Made by a program: the position numbers and the translations under genes | The notes under the pieces: generated by a model | The model's database searches: none | Seen by the model: only the letters and a program-made list of their open reading frames with translations | Told to the model about the DNA's origin: nothing | Source: ZC4RG30 sp046047615 | GTDB taxonomy: Bacteria > Pseudomonadota > Gammaproteobacteria > Steroidobacterales > Steroidobacteraceae | Length of the DNA stretch: 64,000 nt | Direction: 5' to 3' | NCBI GenBank assembly: GCA_046047615.1 | Contig: JBJOHO010000083.1 | Span: 62,001-126,000, forward strand | Part shown: positions 32,710 to 42,418 of the stretch, in pieces | How the letters are laid out: each line of letters opens with the position of its first letter | Position numbering within the stretch: position 1 is the first letter of the stretch

Positions 32710-33144
32710 CTGCGAGAACGGCAGGCGCGACCGGAGCATGGAGTCGAGGCCGACCTCGCCGCGCAGCTGGTAGTCGACCTTGCCGTCGCGCACACCGCCG
32801 GAGAGCAGTCGCAGCGCCACCGCAACGACGTTGACGGAGGTCATGACCTCGAACTCGGCGCTGCCCCGCGCCGGCACCACGAACGGCTGGACCCCACTGC
32901 CCTCCGCCGCAGCTTCGCCGGCAACCGCCAGCTGGAAGTCGATGCGGCGTACCGGCAGGGCCATGGCGTTGGGATTGTGGACCTTGAGACGCACGCGCAA
33001 CTGCTGGCGCGCCAGGTCGGCCTTGACCACCTGCAGCCCCACCACCTGGACCTGTGGTGCCTCGAAACGCCGACCGGTGCTTGCACAGGCCTGGAGCAGC
33101 AGGACAGCAGCGACCAGCAGCAGCACACGCAGAGAGGTCATCAT
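32686..33144 (-). CDS. LEA14-like (LEA_2/WHy domain) lipoprotein
   Basis: A 152-residue protein with a lipoprotein signal (LRVLLLVAAVLLLQACAST). A single LEA type 2 beta-sandwich follows, recognised by QVVGLQVVKADLARQQLRVRLKVHNPNAMALPV with the HNPN signature, then a matching second half. LEA14 proteins are tied to desiccation or stress tolerance in plants; bacterial lipoprotein versions are poorly understood. Its ATG overlaps the malQ stop by 4 bp, placing an envelope protein at the end of a glycogen operon. Confidence 0.85.
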   Translation of the reverse strand: MMTSLRVLLLVAAVLLLQACASTGRRFEAPQVQVVGLQVVKADLARQQLRVRLKVHNPNAMALPVRRIDFQLAVAGEAAAEGSGVQPFVVPARGSAEFEVMTSVNVVAVALRLLSGGVRDGKVDYQLRGEVGLDSMLRSRLPFSQSGSVPFR

Positions 33145-34514
33145 GGGCAGCGTCCGTAGAGTTCGTTGAGCTCGCGGTGGCGGCGCGCCAGCGGCACCTC
33201 CAGCGCGCCGGGGTCAAGACGCCATTGCCAGTTGCCGGCCACCGTACCGGGCCGGTTGAAGCGCGCCTCGCTGCCCAATTGCAGCAGATCCTGCATGGGC
33301 AGCACAGCCAGCCGGCCGACCGAGGACAGCGCCGCCCGCACCAGCATGTCGATGGCATCCTCGTCCCACAGGTCGAGGTAGTCCTGGAGGTGGCGACGCG
33401 CGCCGTCCTCCAGGCCCGACAGCCAGCCGCGGGTGGTGTCGTTGTCGTGTGTTCCCGTGTACACGACGCAGTCGGGGGAGTGGTTGTGCGGCAGGTGCGG
33501 ATTGCGCGCGTCGCCGCCAAAGGCGAATTGCAGCACGCGCATGCCAGGCAGTTCGAAGCTGCGGCGCAACTCCTCGACGTCGGGCGTGATGATGCCGAGA
33601 TCCTCGGCCACCAGCGGCAGGTGGCCCGTGTCACGGCGCAAGGCCTGCAACAGCTCCGGGCCCGGCGTCTCGCGCCACAGGCCATCGCGCGCCGTCAGGG
33701 CACCGAAGGGGACGGCCCAATGGGCGCACAGGCCACGGAAGTGGTCGAGGCGCACCAGGTCGAAACGGTTCCACTGCGCGGCCACGCGGGCACGCCAGAA
33801 GGAAAAGCCATCGGCACGGTGGCGTGTCCAGTCGTACAGCGGGTTGCCCCACAGCTGCCCATCGGCGGAAAAGTAGTCCGGCGGCACGCCCGCCACCTCG
33901 ACCGGAAGCCCCTGCGCATCCAACCGGAACTGCTCCCGCTGTGCCCACACGGCCACCGAGTCCGGAGCGACGTAAATGGGCAGATCGCCGAACAGACGCA
34001 CGCCGCGCGCATGGGCGTGGGCGCGCAGGCGCTGCCACTGCGCGGCAAAACACCATTGCCCGCGACGCAACTGCTCCATGGGCGCGGCCAACACGCGCCG
34101 TGCGGCGTCCAGGGCGGCGGGCTCGCGGTCACGCAACGACGGCGGCCACTCCCACCACGGTGTTCCGCGGTTGGACCGGCTGATGCTCTCGAAGAGCACG
34201 TAGTCTTCGAGCCAGCCGGCTTCCGCTGCACACCAGGCGCGGAAGGCCTCCTCGCCACCGGGCGGTTCCCAGTGCGGATCGAGCAACCGGGGATTGCCGG
34301 CCTGGTCCGAGCGTGCCCAGTAAGGCGAACCATCGGCGCCGGTCGGCCCCAGCGGCAATACCTGCCAGACCGTGAAGCCGCCCTCGGCCAGCCAATCGAT
34401 GAAGCGCAGCGCCGGATCGCCCAGACCGCCACGGCCGGTGTCGTCGGACAAGGCCGTCGGATGCAGCAGGACGCCGGCGCGGCGCCGGTCCATCACAGGC
34501 AATCGTTCATGCAT
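33141..34514 (-). CDS. malQ: 4-alpha-glucanotransferase MalQ (amylomaltase)
   Basis: A 457-residue GH77 enzyme moving alpha-1,4-glucan segments between chains. The nucleophile Asp is in VRLDHFRG, the acid/base Glu in VAEDLGIITP and a further family block is YTGTHDNDTTRGW. Length is that of the short bacterial amylomaltase form (about 500), without the extra N-terminal domain of E. coli MalQ (694). Its start overlaps the GH57 stop by 8 bp, and it lies in the glgC-GH57-malQ-LEA14 run. Confidence 0.95.
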   Translation of the reverse strand: MHERLPVMDRRRAGVLLHPTALSDDTGRGGLGDPALRFIDWLAEGGFTVWQVLPLGPTGADGSPYWARSDQAGNPRLLDPHWEPPGGEEAFRAWCAAEAGWLEDYVLFESISRSNRGTPWWEWPPSLRDREPAALDAARRVLAAPMEQLRRGQWCFAAQWQRLRAHAHARGVRLFGDLPIYVAPDSVAVWAQREQFRLDAQGLPVEVAGVPPDYFSADGQLWGNPLYDWTRHRADGFSFWRARVAAQWNRFDLVRLDHFRGLCAHWAVPFGALTARDGLWRETPGPELLQALRRDTGHLPLVAEDLGIITPDVEELRRSFELPGMRVLQFAFGGDARNPHLPHNHSPDCVVYTGTHDNDTTRGWLSGLEDGARRHLQDYLDLWDEDAIDMLVRAALSSVGRLAVLPMQDLLQLGSEARFNRPGTVAGNWQWRLDPGALEVPLARRHRELNELYGRCP

Positions 34515-36225
34515 GGGTGCGCCTCATGACACCGCCGCCCTCGGGCGCACCACGGCCCTCCGAGATCGGCAGGTCGAGCGCAGCAGGGGGCTCGCGGCCC
34601 AGCATGCGGTAGAGACTGGTGAGCTGGTGGCGGTAGAGGAGATCGAAGTCACGTACGGCCTCGGGCGGGTTGTAGTCCCCGAACCACCAGAACCAGTCCG
34701 AGCTCTCGCACTGCGCCAACTGGCGCTGCACGGCCTGTCGTGCCTGAGGATCGAGCGCGCCACTGGCCAGCACCTCGTCGCAGGCCAGCTTGGCCTCGCA
34801 CAGCAGGTCCCAGCCACGGTTCTTGTCCGGATCGCCCATCCAGGTGGAGAGCGTCCCGTGGACCCAGCTGCCGGCGCGCCAGCGCGGCACCACATGCGGC
34901 ACCACAGCGGTGGCCTGCAGTGCGTCCAGATGCGCCGACAGCGTCGTGAGGCGCAGGCGCGGCGACGTGGACAGCAGCGCATACATGGCATCGAGGAAGT
35001 AGTAGCCGTTGAACGGGTAATGCTCCCAGGCATTCTCTCCATCCAGCGCCACCAGCACCACCCGACCCGGCTGCCCCTCTGTCCGTGCGGCAAGCGATTC
35101 GAGCTCGTGCAGCAGGTGCCGTGCCGCATCGTCGCCGTGCCAGCGCGAGTAGGTGAAGCCGATCAGGTCGGACACATGGTCGTGGCGGAAAAAGCAGGCC
35201 AGCCGGCTGCCCTCGGCAGCATGCGCCTGGTTCAGCAGGCGCTCCGCGTCGCCGCCGGCCCCGGCCGACTGGCCGCTCGCCTCCAACGTGCCCTGCAGCA
35301 CCGCGGCACTCGAGGCGATCCAGCGCAGGCCTGCCGTCTCGATGACCTGCAGGGCAGCCTGGCTGATGGCACCCTCGGACGGCCAGCAGCCTGCCGGCTC
35401 GCGACCAAAGACGCGCCGGAAAACCCGCAGCGCCTCCTGCATGTGCCAGGCGGCGCGCTCGGCACCGCCCGGATACGCGCCATGCCGCGGCAGCGCGGAC
35501 CCGGGCTCGCACTCGCGGGCGGCATTGAAGTCGAGGAGCAGGGGCAGGATGGGGTGGCTGTAGGGCGTGACCGACAGCTCGCAGCGGCCGTCATCCGCCA
35601 ACCGCCGGTAACGCGGCAGCACGCCGGCCAGCAGGGCGCCCACCAGCTCGAGCAGCAGGCGCCGCTCCCCCGGACCAAACAGCCGGCCGTGCTCGACCAG
35701 CCGTGCCACGCGGGTGTCGCTGCGGCGGACGGTCTCGCCAAGCCAGGCAATGTGGTACCAGACCGCGAGGTCGCGCAGGAACTGGTCTGACGCGTAGGCC
35801 ACCTGCTCGGGGGTGCCGAGCGTGGCGGCCAGCGTGGCCAATTCGCTGTAGATGGGATATCGCTCCACCAGATGCTGGCGGTCGGCGCGCAGGCAGGCGC
35901 GCAACAACTGCAAGCGCTGCGCCGGATCGGCAGGCAGCGGGGCCTCGGACAGCAGCGCCAGCACGGCATCGGGCAAGGGCGTGCCGTGGCGCAGGTGCGC
36001 GTCAACGCGCTCCGCCAGTTCCTCGACCTGCTCGATGAGCACCGGCGTGAAGTTGACCACCGCACGCGCCGATGGATTCGCCTCGAGGTGGGCGGCCATG
36101 TCGACGTAGTCCTTGATGGCGTGCAGGTAGGTCCACGGCAGGACATACCTTCCCGACAGGGCGTCGCGGTACTGAGGCTGGTGCATGTGCCACAACAGCA
36201 CCACCGGCAACCGGGCGTCGGTCAT
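34507..36225 (-). CDS. GH57 glycoside hydrolase (alpha-amylase/amylopullulanase-like)
   Basis: A 572-residue GH57 enzyme acting on alpha-glucans. The N-terminal conserved stretch LLWHMHQPQYRD holds the His pair at residues 11-13. The nucleophile Glu is in CWPSEGA, the acid Asp in ALDGENAWEHY and a later block is WFWWFGDY. Exact activity (amylase, 4-alpha-glucanotransferase or pullulanase type) cannot be read from sequence. It sits 8 bp after glgC and overlaps malQ, so it likely helps trim or remodel glycogen. The ATG at 36225 directly precedes the conserved domain. Confidence 0.92.
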   Translation of the reverse strand: MTDARLPVVLLWHMHQPQYRDALSGRYVLPWTYLHAIKDYVDMAAHLEANPSARAVVNFTPVLIEQVEELAERVDAHLRHGTPLPDAVLALLSEAPLPADPAQRLQLLRACLRADRQHLVERYPIYSELATLAATLGTPEQVAYASDQFLRDLAVWYHIAWLGETVRRSDTRVARLVEHGRLFGPGERRLLLELVGALLAGVLPRYRRLADDGRCELSVTPYSHPILPLLLDFNAARECEPGSALPRHGAYPGGAERAAWHMQEALRVFRRVFGREPAGCWPSEGAISQAALQVIETAGLRWIASSAAVLQGTLEASGQSAGAGGDAERLLNQAHAAEGSRLACFFRHDHVSDLIGFTYSRWHGDDAARHLLHELESLAARTEGQPGRVVLVALDGENAWEHYPFNGYYFLDAMYALLSTSPRLRLTTLSAHLDALQATAVVPHVVPRWRAGSWVHGTLSTWMGDPDKNRGWDLLCEAKLACDEVLASGALDPQARQAVQRQLAQCESSDWFWWFGDYNPPEAVRDFDLLYRHQLTSLYRMLGREPPAALDLPISEGRGAPEGGGVMRRTHA

Positions 36226-36233
36226 GGCCCGGC

Positions 36234-37511
36234 TCAGATCTTCAGGGTGGTGAAGCTGTGCAGCCTGTCCGGCGTGACCAGCACGACACCCTTGGGCGTG
36301 ACGTCGAAACGTTCGCGGTCCGCCTGCAGGTCGATGCCGATGCGCGTGCCCTCGGGAATGTCGCAGTGCTCGTCGATGATGGCGTTGCGGATCACGCAGT
36401 TGCGTCCGATGTGGACGCCGGGCATGACCACGGAACGTTCGATGGACGATCCCTCGTCGACGCGCACCATGGAAAACAGCAGCGATTCGCGCACCACCGC
36501 GCCGGAGATGATGCAGCCGCCGGCAACCATGGAGTTGATCGCCATGCCGACGCGCTGGCCGTCGTCGAGCACGAACTTGGCGGGGGGCTGCTGCACCTGG
36601 TAGGTCCAGATCGGCCACTCCTCGTCATAGACGTTGAGTTCCGGTGACACGTGCACCAGCTCGATGTTGGCCTCGTAGAAGGCATCAACCGTGCCGACGT
36701 CGCGCCAGTAGTTCTGTGCCCGCGTCTTGACGTTGCGGAACGGATAGGCGAAGACCTGCAGCTTCTCGATCGCCTTCGGGATGATGTTCTTGCCGAAGTC
36801 GTGCGCGGAGGTCTCGTCCGCGGCGTCTTCCATGAGCATCTGCTCCAGCAGCGCGGTGTTGAAGACGTAGATGCCCATCGAGGCCAGCGCCACGTCATTG
36901 CGGCCCGGCATGGGCTCGGGCTCGCGCGGCTTCTCGGTGAACTTCATCACGCGGTTCCATTCGGTGACGGACAGCACGCCGAACTCGCGCGCCTCGGCGA
37001 TAGGCACCTCGACGACACCGACGGTGATGTCCGCCCCCTTCTCGACGTGGTAGGCGATCATCGGACCATAGTCCATCTTGTAGATGTGGTCGCCAGCCAG
37101 CACCAGCACGTGCTTGGGCCGGTGCTGCCGGATGAGGTCGAGGTTCTGGTAGACGCTGTCGGCGGTGCCGCGATACCAGTGCTTGCCGACCTGCTGCTGC
37201 GCCGGGATCACGTCGATGAACTCGCCGAACTCGCCGCGCAGGTAGCTCCAGCCGCGCTGCACGTGCTGGATGAGCGACTGGCCCTTGTACTGCGTCAGCA
37301 GGGCGATCTTGCGGATGCCGGAGTTGACGCAGTTCGACAGCACGAAGTCGACGATGCGGAACTTGCCGCCGAAGGGCGTGGCCGGCTTGCAGCGTTGTTC
37401 GGTGAGGCCGCGCAGGCGCTCGCCCCGCCCACCGGCCATGATCATCGCCAGCGTGCCGCCGGTCAGGCGGCTGACGTACCGGCCGGAAGAGGTGCGCGGA
37501 CTGGGGGCCAT
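36234..37511 (-). CDS. glgC: Glucose-1-phosphate adenylyltransferase GlgC
   Basis: A 425-residue enzyme making ADP-glucose, the regulated entry to glycogen synthesis. The nucleotide-binding loop is MIMAGGRGERLRGLTEQR and the substrate block KPATPFGGKFRIVDF. LAGDHIYKMDYGPMI and EKPREPEP also fit the family. The C-terminal left-handed beta-helix holds hexapeptide repeats (GVHIGRNCVIRNAIIDEHCDIP). Length is as in E. coli (431). It diverges from glgB across 59 bp with a shared TATA core, so synthesis and branching genes can be expressed together. Confidence 0.97.
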   Translation of the reverse strand: MAPSPRTSSGRYVSRLTGGTLAMIMAGGRGERLRGLTEQRCKPATPFGGKFRIVDFVLSNCVNSGIRKIALLTQYKGQSLIQHVQRGWSYLRGEFGEFIDVIPAQQQVGKHWYRGTADSVYQNLDLIRQHRPKHVLVLAGDHIYKMDYGPMIAYHVEKGADITVGVVEVPIAEAREFGVLSVTEWNRVMKFTEKPREPEPMPGRNDVALASMGIYVFNTALLEQMLMEDAADETSAHDFGKNIIPKAIEKLQVFAYPFRNVKTRAQNYWRDVGTVDAFYEANIELVHVSPELNVYDEEWPIWTYQVQQPPAKFVLDDGQRVGMAINSMVAGGCIISGAVVRESLLFSMVRVDEGSSIERSVVMPGVHIGRNCVIRNAIIDEHCDIPEGTRIGIDLQADRERFDVTPKGVVLVTPDRLHSFTTLKI

Positions 37512-37544
37512 GGGCGCTGTTCTCGGGGTGGTGGACGGCTTCCG

Positions 37545-37551
37545 TTATAGT
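37545..37551. promoter_or_regulatory. Shared divergent -10 core between glgC and glgB
   Basis: GTTATAGT reads as TATAGT on the plus strand (37546-37551, for glgB) and as TATAAC on the minus strand (37544-37549, for glgC). -35 elements on either side are weak, as if activators are needed. Confidence 0.45.
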
Positions 37552-37570
37552 AGCCGAGCATCGCCCCGAT

Positions 37571-39778
37571 GTGGCAGGAACCGCCGCAGTGACATCGATT
37601 GCAACCTGTGGACCGCCGCCCCCCGGCCTGACCCTCGGCGACTTGCACCGGCTCGCTGCCGGACGGCACCACGACCCCCATTCGCTGCTCGGTCTCCAGG
37701 CCGTGGACGGCCACGAGCGTCTGCTGGTGTACCGCCCTGCGGTCGACCATGTATTTCTTGCAGGGGGCACTCCGCTGGCCCGCATCGAGGGCACCGACTT
37801 CTTCTGGACGCAGGCGCCGCAGGGCACATTGCCGCGCCACCCGGCCGTGCTCTGGCGCGCCGGCGAGCGCCAGGGCGGCCGCATCGACCCCTACAGCTTT
37901 CCACCCTCCGTCCAGGCACCGGACCTGGCGTTGTTCGCCACAGGCCACCACGCCGAGGCCTGGCGCCTGCTCGGAGCCCACCCGGCGAGTTTCGATGGCA
38001 TCCAGGGCATCCGTTTTGCCGTCTGGGCGCCGAACGCGGAGCGCGTCAGCGTGGTGGGCCCGTTCTGCGACTGGGACGGCCGTACCCTGCCCATGCGGGT
38101 CATGGGCAGCAGCGGCGTCTGGGAGTTGTTCGTCCCGGGGCTGCCGCTGGGCGAGATCTACAAGTTCGAGATCCGCCACCGCGACAGCGGTGAGGTGCAC
38201 CTGAAGACCGACCCCTACGCACGCGGCATGGAACGCCGTCCCTCCACGGCGTCGATCGTGGTGGCGCCGGACGACCATGCCTGGGGCGACGAGGCCTGGC
38301 TCACCGGGCGGCAACAACGCGACTGGCTGCACGAACCGATGTCCATCTACGAAGTGCACCTGGGCTCCTGGGAGCGCGACGGGCAGGGCGGTTTCCTGGG
38401 CTACCGCGAGTTGGCCGAGCGGCTCATCCCCTATGCGCGACGGCTGCGTTTCACCCACATCGAGCTGCTCCCGGTCACGGAGCACCCGCTGGATGACTCC
38501 TGGGGCTACCAGACCACCGGGTATTTCGCCCCGACCAGCCGCTTCGGCAGTCCTGCAGACCTCAAGTACTTCATCGACCAGTGCCATCGCGCCGGCATCG
38601 GCGTGCTGCTGGACTGGGTGCCCGCGCACTTCCCGCGGGATGCCCATGCGCTTGCCCGCTTCGATGGCGAGCCGCTGTATGAGCACGCCGACCCGCGCCG
38701 CGGCGAGCATCTCGACTGGGGCACCTACATCTTCGACTACGGCCGCGCCGAAGTGCGCAGCTTCCTGCTGTCAAGCGCCTGCTACTGGCTGGAAGAGTTC
38801 CACTTCGACGGCCTGCGCGTGGATGCCGTCGCCTCGATGCTCTACCTGGATTTCGGCCGGCGCGGCGACTTCGTGCCCAACGTCCACGGCGGCCGCGGCA
38901 ACCTTGAAGCCGTTGCCTTCCTGCGCGACCTGAACCGGCTGACCCATTCACGCGCGCCCGGCACCGTGGTCATGGCGGAGGAATCCACCGACTGGCCCGG
39001 CGTGAGCCGCCCGGTGGACGGCGGCGGGCTCGGCTTCTCGATGAAGTGGAACATGGGGTGGATGCACGACTACCTGGACTATTTCAAGGAAGACCCGCTC
39101 CACCGCCGCCACCACCACGACAAGCTCACCTTCGTGCAGATGTACGCCTACAGCGAGAACTTCATCCTGCCGCTGTCGCACGATGAAGTGGTGCACCTGA
39201 AACGCTCGCTGCTGGGGCGCATGCCCGGTGACCGCTGGCAGCAACTGGCCAACCTGCGCCTGCTCTACGTGGCCATGTGGCTGATGCCGGGCAAGAAACT
39301 GCTGTTCATGGGTGGCGAGTTCGCCCAGCCCTGGGAGTGGGATTTCCGCAGCGCGCTGCCGTGGTTCCTCACCACGCATGCCGAACACGCCGGCGTGCAG
39401 CGCCTGGTGGGCGACCTCAACGCCCTGTACGTGGCGCTGCCTGCGTGGCACCGGCATGACTTCGAGCCTGAGGGCTTCAGCTGGATCGACTGCCACGACC
39501 GCGACCAGTCCACGCTGGCACTGCTGCGGCATGGCGACGGCGGCCACGTCGCCGGCGTACTCAACTTCACGCCGGTGCCGCGTCCGGCACGGCGCATCGG
39601 CGTGCCGAAGAGCGGTACCTGGCGTGTGTTGCTGAACTCGGACGCGACGGTTTATGGCGGCAGCAACCAGGGCAATGCGCTCGCCGTGGCCGAACCCCTG
39701 CCCTGCCACGGCCACCCCTGGTCCGTGCTGCTTGACCTGCCGCCGCTGGGCGGGCTGGTGCTGGCGCCGGAGGACTGA
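37571..39778 (+). CDS. glgB: 1,4-alpha-glucan branching enzyme GlgB
   Basis: A 735-residue GH13 enzyme making alpha-1,6 branches in glycogen. An N-terminal branching-enzyme module is followed by a CBM48 (FAVWAPNAERVSVVGPFCDWDGR, Trp- and Asp-containing). The catalytic barrel has the nucleophile Asp in DGLRVDAVASMLY, the acid Glu in VMAEESTDWP and LPLSHDEVVH. Length is as in E. coli (728). Start GTG 37571 is taken; a second GTG at 37589 is possible. No ribosome site is strong. Confidence 0.97.
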   Translation: MAGTAAVTSIATCGPPPPGLTLGDLHRLAAGRHHDPHSLLGLQAVDGHERLLVYRPAVDHVFLAGGTPLARIEGTDFFWTQAPQGTLPRHPAVLWRAGERQGGRIDPYSFPPSVQAPDLALFATGHHAEAWRLLGAHPASFDGIQGIRFAVWAPNAERVSVVGPFCDWDGRTLPMRVMGSSGVWELFVPGLPLGEIYKFEIRHRDSGEVHLKTDPYARGMERRPSTASIVVAPDDHAWGDEAWLTGRQQRDWLHEPMSIYEVHLGSWERDGQGGFLGYRELAERLIPYARRLRFTHIELLPVTEHPLDDSWGYQTTGYFAPTSRFGSPADLKYFIDQCHRAGIGVLLDWVPAHFPRDAHALARFDGEPLYEHADPRRGEHLDWGTYIFDYGRAEVRSFLLSSACYWLEEFHFDGLRVDAVASMLYLDFGRRGDFVPNVHGGRGNLEAVAFLRDLNRLTHSRAPGTVVMAEESTDWPGVSRPVDGGGLGFSMKWNMGWMHDYLDYFKEDPLHRRHHHDKLTFVQMYAYSENFILPLSHDEVVHLKRSLLGRMPGDRWQQLANLRLLYVAMWLMPGKKLLFMGGEFAQPWEWDFRSALPWFLTTHAEHAGVQRLVGDLNALYVALPAWHRHDFEPEGFSWIDCHDRDQSTLALLRHGDGGHVAGVLNFTPVPRPARRIGVPKSGTWRVLLNSDATVYGGSNQGNALAVAEPLPCHGHPWSVLLDLPPLGGLVLAPED

Positions 39779-39798
39779 GGCTGCGCGGCAACCCGGGC

Positions 39799-42363
39799 TC
39801 AGATCGTGCGCATCAGCCCCATTTCCAGCGGATGTGCCAGGTCCGGGTGCCAGGGATAGACGCGGAACTGCGCCTCGTACTGGCCTGCGCCTGGCGGCAG
39901 GCTCGCCAGCGCGTACAGCGCATGACCGTCGCTGCTGCTGGCGCCCGTCGGCACGCCTTCCGCGCGCCACTGCCCCGCCGGCAGCCCGTGGCCGTAGGAG
40001 CACAACGCGGCGGGCTCGAACAGGGTCTCGGGCAGGTTGCGCCGCGCCTTCATCTCCACGCGCACGTCGAGCGGCGACAGCCCATTGAGCTGCACGGCAA
40101 CCTGCAGCTGCACGGGCACGTCGACACCCGAGACCCGCGCGGTCTCGCTGACCGCCTGCAGGTGCACGCCAGGCCAGGCGGCGCGCACGCGCTGCTTCCA
40201 GGCCGCCAGTGCGGTCGCGCGCGCGGCCTGGTCGGCCAGCAGACGCTGCCCTTGCGCGGCGGCCGGCACGTAGAGGTTGTCGCGATAGTTGCGCACCGCG
40301 CGCCGCATGTCGAAGCGCGGTGCCACGCTGGCCATGGCGTGCCGTGAACGCTCGATCCAACCCGGCGACATGCCATCCGCGCCGCGCGCGTAGTACAGCG
40401 GCACCACCTCGTCCTCGAGCACATCCATGACAGCATCGCTGTCGAGCTGGTCGCGTCGCTGCTCATCCTGGACATCGGCTCCGGGAATGCCCCAGCCATT
40501 GCGCCCGTCGTAGGCCTCGGCCCACCAGCCGTCGAGGATCGACACGTTGAGGCGGCCGTTGATCGCCGCCTTCATCCCGGAGGTGCCGCTGGCCTCAAGC
40601 GGTGCCACCGGATTGTTCAGCCAGACGTCCACGCCCGTGACCAGCCAGCGGGCCAGCTGCAGGTCGTAGTCCTCGAGGAAGACCACGCGGCCGGCGAACT
40701 CCGGCGTCAACATGATCTGCTTGATCTCACGCAGCACCTGCTGCCCTGGGTAATCCGCCGGGTGGGCCTTGCCTGCGAACAGGAACAGCACGGGCCGCTG
40801 CGCGTCGGAGACCAGCCGCAGCAGGCGTTCGCGGTCGCGCATCACCAGCGCGGCGCGCTTGTAGGTCGCGAAACGCCGCGCAAAGCCGATCGTCAGCACG
40901 TCGGGATTGGAGGGGTCGATGAGGCGGGTGACACGGCGCAGTTGAATGGGCCCGAGGCCCTTGCGCCGATATTCGCGCGCCAGCCGCTCCTGCACGCCAT
41001 GGAGCATGCGCGACTTGACGTGCTGGGCCGTCGCCCAGAAGCGCGTCGGCGGCAGCGCCTCGATGCGCGCCCAAGCGTCGGCCGGCACCGGCTGCGGAGC
41101 GCGCCACTCCGGCAGCGTGGCATCAAGCATGTCTGCCCAGGCGGGTGCCATGAAGGTCGACAGGTGCACGCCGTTGGTGACGTAGCCCACCGGGTTCTCG
41201 GCCGGCGGCAGCTGTGGCCAATGGTCGCCACACAGCCGCGCCGAGACTTCGCCGTGGATGCGGCTGACACCGTTGACCCGCCGCGCGCCATTCAGCGCCA
41301 GCCGCGTCATGTTGAACAGGCCATGGACGCCAGGCGCGCGCCCGAGGGCCAGCACCCGTTCCATCGGCACTCCCATGGCCGCCACCAAGGCCTCGAAGTG
41401 CTCGCTGAACAATCCGTCGTGGAAGGCGTCGTGGCCTGCAGCCACGGGCGTGTGCGTCGTGAACAACGTGCGCGCGGCGACCCCCTCGAGCGCCGCCTCG
41501 AAACCCAGCCCCGCCGCCAGCAGTTCGCGCAACTGTTCGAGGATCGCGAAGGCCGCGTGCCCCTCGTTCAGGTGGAAGGCATCCGGCTGCAGGCCCAGTG
41601 CACGCAGCGCGCGCAGGCCCCCGATGCCCAGCACCATCTCCTGCCGCAGCCGCACGGCCTGGTCGCCGCCGTAGAGGCGGAAGGTGATGTCGCGGTCGGC
41701 GGGCGTGTTGTCCGGCACGTTCGTGTCCAGCAGGTAGACCGTGACCCGGCCAACCTCGGCGCGCCAGACGCCGGCATGGACCTGCCGGCGCCCCATCGGC
41801 ACTTGCACCGTGAGCCAGCCACCGTCCTGCAGCAGGACCCGCTCGACCGGCAGGTCACGGGGATCGGTATCGTGGTAGAGCGGTGTCTGCACGCCGTCGC
41901 TGTCCACCGATTGCGTGAAATAGCCTTGCCGGTAGAGGAGGCCGATGCCGACGAAGCGCAGGCACTCGTCGCTGGCCGCCTTGCAGTGGTCGCCGGCCAG
42001 CACGCCCAGCCCGCCCGAATAGATGGGGAAGCTCTCGTGGAAACCATATTCCGCGCAGAAATAGGCCACCAGCGGTTCGCCGTCATTGCGCGGCGGCACG
42101 GCCTGGTAGCCGTCGTGGACGGCAAGGGCCTCGTGGTAGCGCGCCAGATAGGTGGCATCGCGTGCGGCGCGCTCCAGCACGGCCTGGTCGATGCAGCGCA
42201 GGACCAGCCGCGGGTTCGCGCCGGTCTGTCTCCACAGGATCTGGTCCAGGTCCTCGAACAGCGCGCGCGTCGGCCGGTGCCAACTGTAGGACAGGTTGGC
42301 AGCCAACTCCGGCAGCCGCGACAACGCCGGCGGAATCACGGGGCATATTTCGATGAGGTGCAT
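39799..42363 (-). CDS. glgP: Alpha-glucan (glycogen/maltodextrin) phosphorylase
   Basis: An 854-residue GT35 enzyme releasing glucose-1-phosphate from alpha-glucan ends. The PLP-site lysine is in EASGTSGMKAAING. The N-terminal DUF3417 segment (LPELAANLSYSWH) marks the prokaryotic form distinct from the E. coli MalP/GlgP branch. GGLGVLAGDHCKAASD, HLNEGHAAF and HTPVAAGHDAF are further blocks. ATG 42363 fits family starts; an in-frame ATG at 42402 would add 13 residues. It converges on glgB and closes the glycogen set. Confidence 0.95.
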   Translation of the reverse strand: MHLIEICPVIPPALSRLPELAANLSYSWHRPTRALFEDLDQILWRQTGANPRLVLRCIDQAVLERAARDATYLARYHEALAVHDGYQAVPPRNDGEPLVAYFCAEYGFHESFPIYSGGLGVLAGDHCKAASDECLRFVGIGLLYRQGYFTQSVDSDGVQTPLYHDTDPRDLPVERVLLQDGGWLTVQVPMGRRQVHAGVWRAEVGRVTVYLLDTNVPDNTPADRDITFRLYGGDQAVRLRQEMVLGIGGLRALRALGLQPDAFHLNEGHAAFAILEQLRELLAAGLGFEAALEGVAARTLFTTHTPVAAGHDAFHDGLFSEHFEALVAAMGVPMERVLALGRAPGVHGLFNMTRLALNGARRVNGVSRIHGEVSARLCGDHWPQLPPAENPVGYVTNGVHLSTFMAPAWADMLDATLPEWRAPQPVPADAWARIEALPPTRFWATAQHVKSRMLHGVQERLAREYRRKGLGPIQLRRVTRLIDPSNPDVLTIGFARRFATYKRAALVMRDRERLLRLVSDAQRPVLFLFAGKAHPADYPGQQVLREIKQIMLTPEFAGRVVFLEDYDLQLARWLVTGVDVWLNNPVAPLEASGTSGMKAAINGRLNVSILDGWWAEAYDGRNGWGIPGADVQDEQRRDQLDSDAVMDVLEDEVVPLYYARGADGMSPGWIERSRHAMASVAPRFDMRRAVRNYRDNLYVPAAAQGQRLLADQAARATALAAWKQRVRAAWPGVHLQAVSETARVSGVDVPVQLQVAVQLNGLSPLDVRVEMKARRNLPETLFEPAALCSYGHGLPAGQWRAEGVPTGASSSDGHALYALASLPPGAGQYEAQFRVYPWHPDLAHPLEMGLMRTI

Positions 42364-42406
42364 GGCCTGGTCCCACTCACGGCCCGCATTGGCCGCTCGC
42401 ATACCC

Positions 42407-42412
42407 TAGACT
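42407..42412 (+). promoter_or_regulatory. -10 element, leaderless geometry
   Basis: TAGACT ends exactly 6 nt (TCCGCC) before ATG 42419. No ribosome site is present. It lies in the 55-bp divergent gap with glgP. Confidence 0.45.
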
Positions 42413-42418
42413 TCCGCC

